Assembly: GCF_003258365.1 (NCBI RefSeq)
Contig: NZ_QHKM01000009.1
Coordinates: 1 to 64,000 of the forward strand
Reading direction: 5' to 3'
Origin: Hymenobacter edaphi
GTDB taxonomy: Bacteria; Bacteroidota; Bacteroidia; Cytophagales; Hymenobacteraceae
Length of the DNA: 64,000 nt
How positions within the stretch are numbered: the first letter of the stretch is position 1; every line of letters begins with the position of its first letter. Below the pieces are notes generated by a model, which was given only the letters and a program-made list of their open reading frames with translations, did no database searches and was not told the DNA's origin. Of this stretch, positions 61,889 to 64,000 are shown piece by piece. Both the position numbers and the translations under genes were made by a program.

Positions 61889-64000
61889 TTACTGCTTCAC
61901 AAACCGTTTGGTGAGCTGAATGCCGCCATTCGTGGTAAGTTCGAGCAGGTAGCTGCCAGCGGCCAGCGGCGTCACGTCGATACCCGCTTCGGCACCCGAG
62001 CCGGTCCGCAGCACCTGGCCGGCCAGGCTCAAGATGCGCCAGCCTTTAACCGGCGCCGCCGCCTCGATGCGCAGCAGGTCGGTGGCCGGATTCGGGAATA
62101 CGGTAGCCGTGAAAACGGCCGATCCGCTCAGCACCCGCACTTCCGAAAGCGTGGCCGTGCCGTCGCGGTCAACCTGGCGCAGGCGGTAGTACACCGGGCC
62201 AACGGGGCGGCGCGCATCCTGGAAGGCGTATTGACGGCCGGTGCTGCTGTGCCCGGCGGCCTGCACCTGGCCAATGGCTTCAAACTCCTGGCCACCGTTG
62301 GTAGAGCGCTGCACCTCGAAGTAGGCGCTGTTTTTCTCCTGGGCGGTGGTCCACTTCAGCAGGGCGCCTTCGCCCTGGCGCTGGGCCGTAAACCCGGTCA
62401 GCGTGACGGGCAGCGGGTTGGTGCCGGCCGCGGTGGCATTCGTAGCCAGGCTGAAGTCGCCGAGGGCGGTGATGCTGGCCGCAACGGTGCCGCTGAGGAA
62501 GCTGGGCCCGGTGGCGGTGATGGTGACGGTGGGCGTGCCCAGGTCGGTGTAGGCGGTGCTGCCGTTGGGCGAGCTGGCCAGGCGCAGGGTGGCCGCGTCG
62601 TTCACGCCGTCGTCTTCACCAAAGGCCAGCTCCACGCTGCCGCCGGTGAGGGTGGCGCCGCCGGCTTCCTGGCTGAGGGCCACGTAGCGCACGGCCGACA
62701 CGTTGGTCAGCGGCGCCGTGACGCCGCGGCTGTTGCCGGTCAGCTCCTGCAGGCGGGCGGTGTAGCCGCTGGCCGGGCCGTTGCTGGCCTGGGCCACCGT
62801 CAGCGTCGCGGGGCGGTAAAAGCCCAGGCTGCCGCCCAGCGGGAAGGTCAGCGTGGCGGCCGTGGCGTTGGCGGCCGTGGGCAGCGTCAGGGCGTTGACG
62901 TAGCTATTGGCGTTGCCCCCGGTAAGGGTGCCCGTCACCACCAAGCGCGTCGAGGGGGTAAACTGCAGCACGCCGCGGGTCAGCGTCACGTTGGCCACGG
63001 TGAGGGTGTTGGTCAGTTCAATGGTCACGTTAGCGGTCCGGTTCAGCACCAGTGAGGCCAGCATGCGCGCCGCCGTCGAGTTGACGAAAGCCAGCGTGCC
63101 GACGCTGCCCGTGCCGGTAAAGGCGAGGGCGCTGGTTGCGGAGCCCCGCAGCTGGCCGGCCACCGAGACAATGGGGCCGTCACTGGTGAGCGTACGACCG
63201 TTCAGCACCAGAATGCCGGAGGTAAGATTGAGGTTGGTGACGGTCAGGTCGGCTCCCAGGAACAGCTCGTCGGTGGCGTCGGCCAGGTTGAGGGTGAGCG
63301 TGCCCAGGGTTTCGCCCGCGCCCAGGTACAGGGTGCCGGGGGCCGAGGTACCGGCCGGCTTGGTCACATCCACGGTGGCGGCGGCGGCGGCCGTCAGCAC
63401 GCCGCTGCCCACGAAGGTGCCGTTACCGGTCAGCGCCAGCGTGTTGCCGTTCAGGGCCAGCGAGGTGCCGGTGTTCTGCGTCAGGCCGCCGCTGGTGACG
63501 GTGCCCAGGTTCAGGTTGGTGCTGCCGCCGGTGGCAGCCAGCACGCCGCCGGCCGTGTTGTTATTGGTCAGGCGGAACAGGTTGATGGCGTTGCCGTTGC
63601 CGGTCAGCGTCTGCGGGGTGGTACCGTCGAGCACCAGGGTGTAGGAGTTGTCGGCGGTGCCGTAGGTCACGGTGCCGAGCAGGGTGAAGTTGCCCAGCAG
63701 GCTCAGGGTGGTAAAGGTCGGGCTGCTGCTGCCGGCAAAGCCGTTGTAGCCCGTCACGTTGTCCACCGTGAAGTTGCCGCGGATAACGGTGGTGCCGGTG
63801 GGTAGGGTCTTGGTACCGCTGGTGAGCTTGAGGTTGCCGTAGCCGCCGCTGGGGGTGCGGCTGGCCGGCACGGCGTAGGTACCGGCCTGGGCGTAGTCGA
63901 CGGTGCTGCTGGCGGCCACCGCGCCGAAGGTGAAGCTGGGCGCCGTATTGAGCACCGTCAGGGTGCTGTTGGCGCTCAGGTCGAGGGTGCCGGTCAGGTT
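61889..64000 (-). CDS. T9SS cargo protein, N-terminus beyond the window
   Basis: The frame is open to the window end, so the gene starts upstream. At least 703 residues are visible. The visible part is a beta-helix-like passenger (TLSLLGNFTLLGTVTYGTADNS, TVTSGGLTQNTGTSLALNGN, LTVTNLNLTSGILVLNGRTL). A fibronectin-III-like domain (LPVTLTGFTAQRQGEGALLKW, YYRLRQVDRDGTATLSEVRV) and the type A sorting signal (ATVFPNPATDLLRIEA ... LAAGSYLLELTTN ... KRFVKQ) follow. Third member of the duplicated cargo group. Confidence 0.85.
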   Translation of the reverse strand, partial: NLTGTLDLSANSTLTVLNTAPSFTFGAVAASSTVDYAQAGTYAVPASRTPSGGYGNLKLTSGTKTLPTGTTVIRGNFTVDNVTGYNGFAGSSSPTFTTLSLLGNFTLLGTVTYGTADNSYTLVLDGTTPQTLTGNGNAINLFRLTNNNTAGGVLAATGGSTNLNLGTVTSGGLTQNTGTSLALNGNTLALTGNGTFVGSGVLTAAAAATVDVTKPAGTSAPGTLYLGAGETLGTLTLNLADATDELFLGADLTVTNLNLTSGILVLNGRTLTSDGPIVSVAGQLRGSATSALAFTGTGSVGTLAFVNSTAARMLASLVLNRTANVTIELTNTLTVANVTLTRGVLQFTPSTRLVVTGTLTGGNANSYVNALTLPTAANATAATLTFPLGGSLGFYRPATLTVAQASNGPASGYTARLQELTGNSRGVTAPLTNVSAVRYVALSQEAGGATLTGGSVELAFGEDDGVNDAATLRLASSPNGSTAYTDLGTPTVTITATGPSFLSGTVAASITALGDFSLATNATAAGTNPLPVTLTGFTAQRQGEGALLKWTTAQEKNSAYFEVQRSTNGGQEFEAIGQVQAAGHSSTGRQYAFQDARRPVGPVYYRLRQVDRDGTATLSEVRVLSGSAVFTATVFPNPATDLLRIEAAAPVKGWRILSLAGQVLRTGSGAEAGIDVTPLAAGSYLLELTTNGGIQLTKRFVKQ

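Overview
The window comes from a GC-rich member of the Bacteroidota, most likely Hymenobacter or a close relative in the Cytophagales. Five things point there: many type IX secretion system (T9SS) cargo proteins with C-terminal sorting domains, a PorU-like sortase next to a PorV/PorQ-family barrel, promoters of the Bacteroidota type (TAnnTTTG at -7, TTG near -33), almost no Shine-Dalgarno sequences, and the product set. No database search was possible; all assignments come from motifs and family knowledge.

Layout. 1-1900 is an accessory edge: the tail of an IS3-type transposase and three leftward genes (unknown 263-aa protein, excisionase-like HTH protein, 88-aa protein translationally coupled to it), followed by a tRNA-Lys. 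2062-3604 has a BatE-like membrane protein and an SDR dehydrogenase. 3814-14260 holds two large T9SS cargo proteins and an erythromycin-esterase-like secreted protein. 14695-21343 carries rlmD, two orphan genes, thiL, a lipoprotein gene broken by an in-frame stop, a TetR regulator, a LemA-like lipoprotein and two paralogous small lipoproteins. 21423-28392 has an M3 oligopeptidase, a flavin/2Fe-2S reductase, an M23 peptidase and a histidine kinase/LytTR regulator pair, followed by a 1415-aa beta-helix T9SS cargo. 33159-37744 has an FtsX/LolE-type permease, a NamZ-type muramidase, an orphan, fmt and folA. 37825-44214 is the T9SS pair (C25 peptidase PorU2-like, then PorV-like). 44576-47678 is a PadR/PspC-GIN operon. 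48014-51617 has cca, a YrdC-type tRNA threonylcarbamoylation enzyme, an epoxide-hydrolase-like hydrolase and methylmalonyl-CoA epimerase. 51805-54452 is an iron-sulfur cluster operon (iscS, iscU, unknown, iscA). 55658 to the end is a leftward run of four T9SS cargo genes, the last cut by the window end.

How the parts fit: the window holds both processing components for T9SS (sortase-like peptidase and barrel partner) and seven likely cargoes with type A or type B C-terminal signals. Around them are ordinary housekeeping genes.

The most unusual signals are not in genes. They are two nested hairpin elements (17010-17161 and 37047-37222), two intergenic arrays with a 21-bp period (14377-14586 and 54531-54820), a family of TTGTCAG/CTGACAA inverted repeats placed just before start codons in the isc operon and before the M23 gene, a perfect 22-bp palindrome between the divergent mce and iscS genes that carries a -7 box on each strand, and very long perfect terminator-like hairpins.
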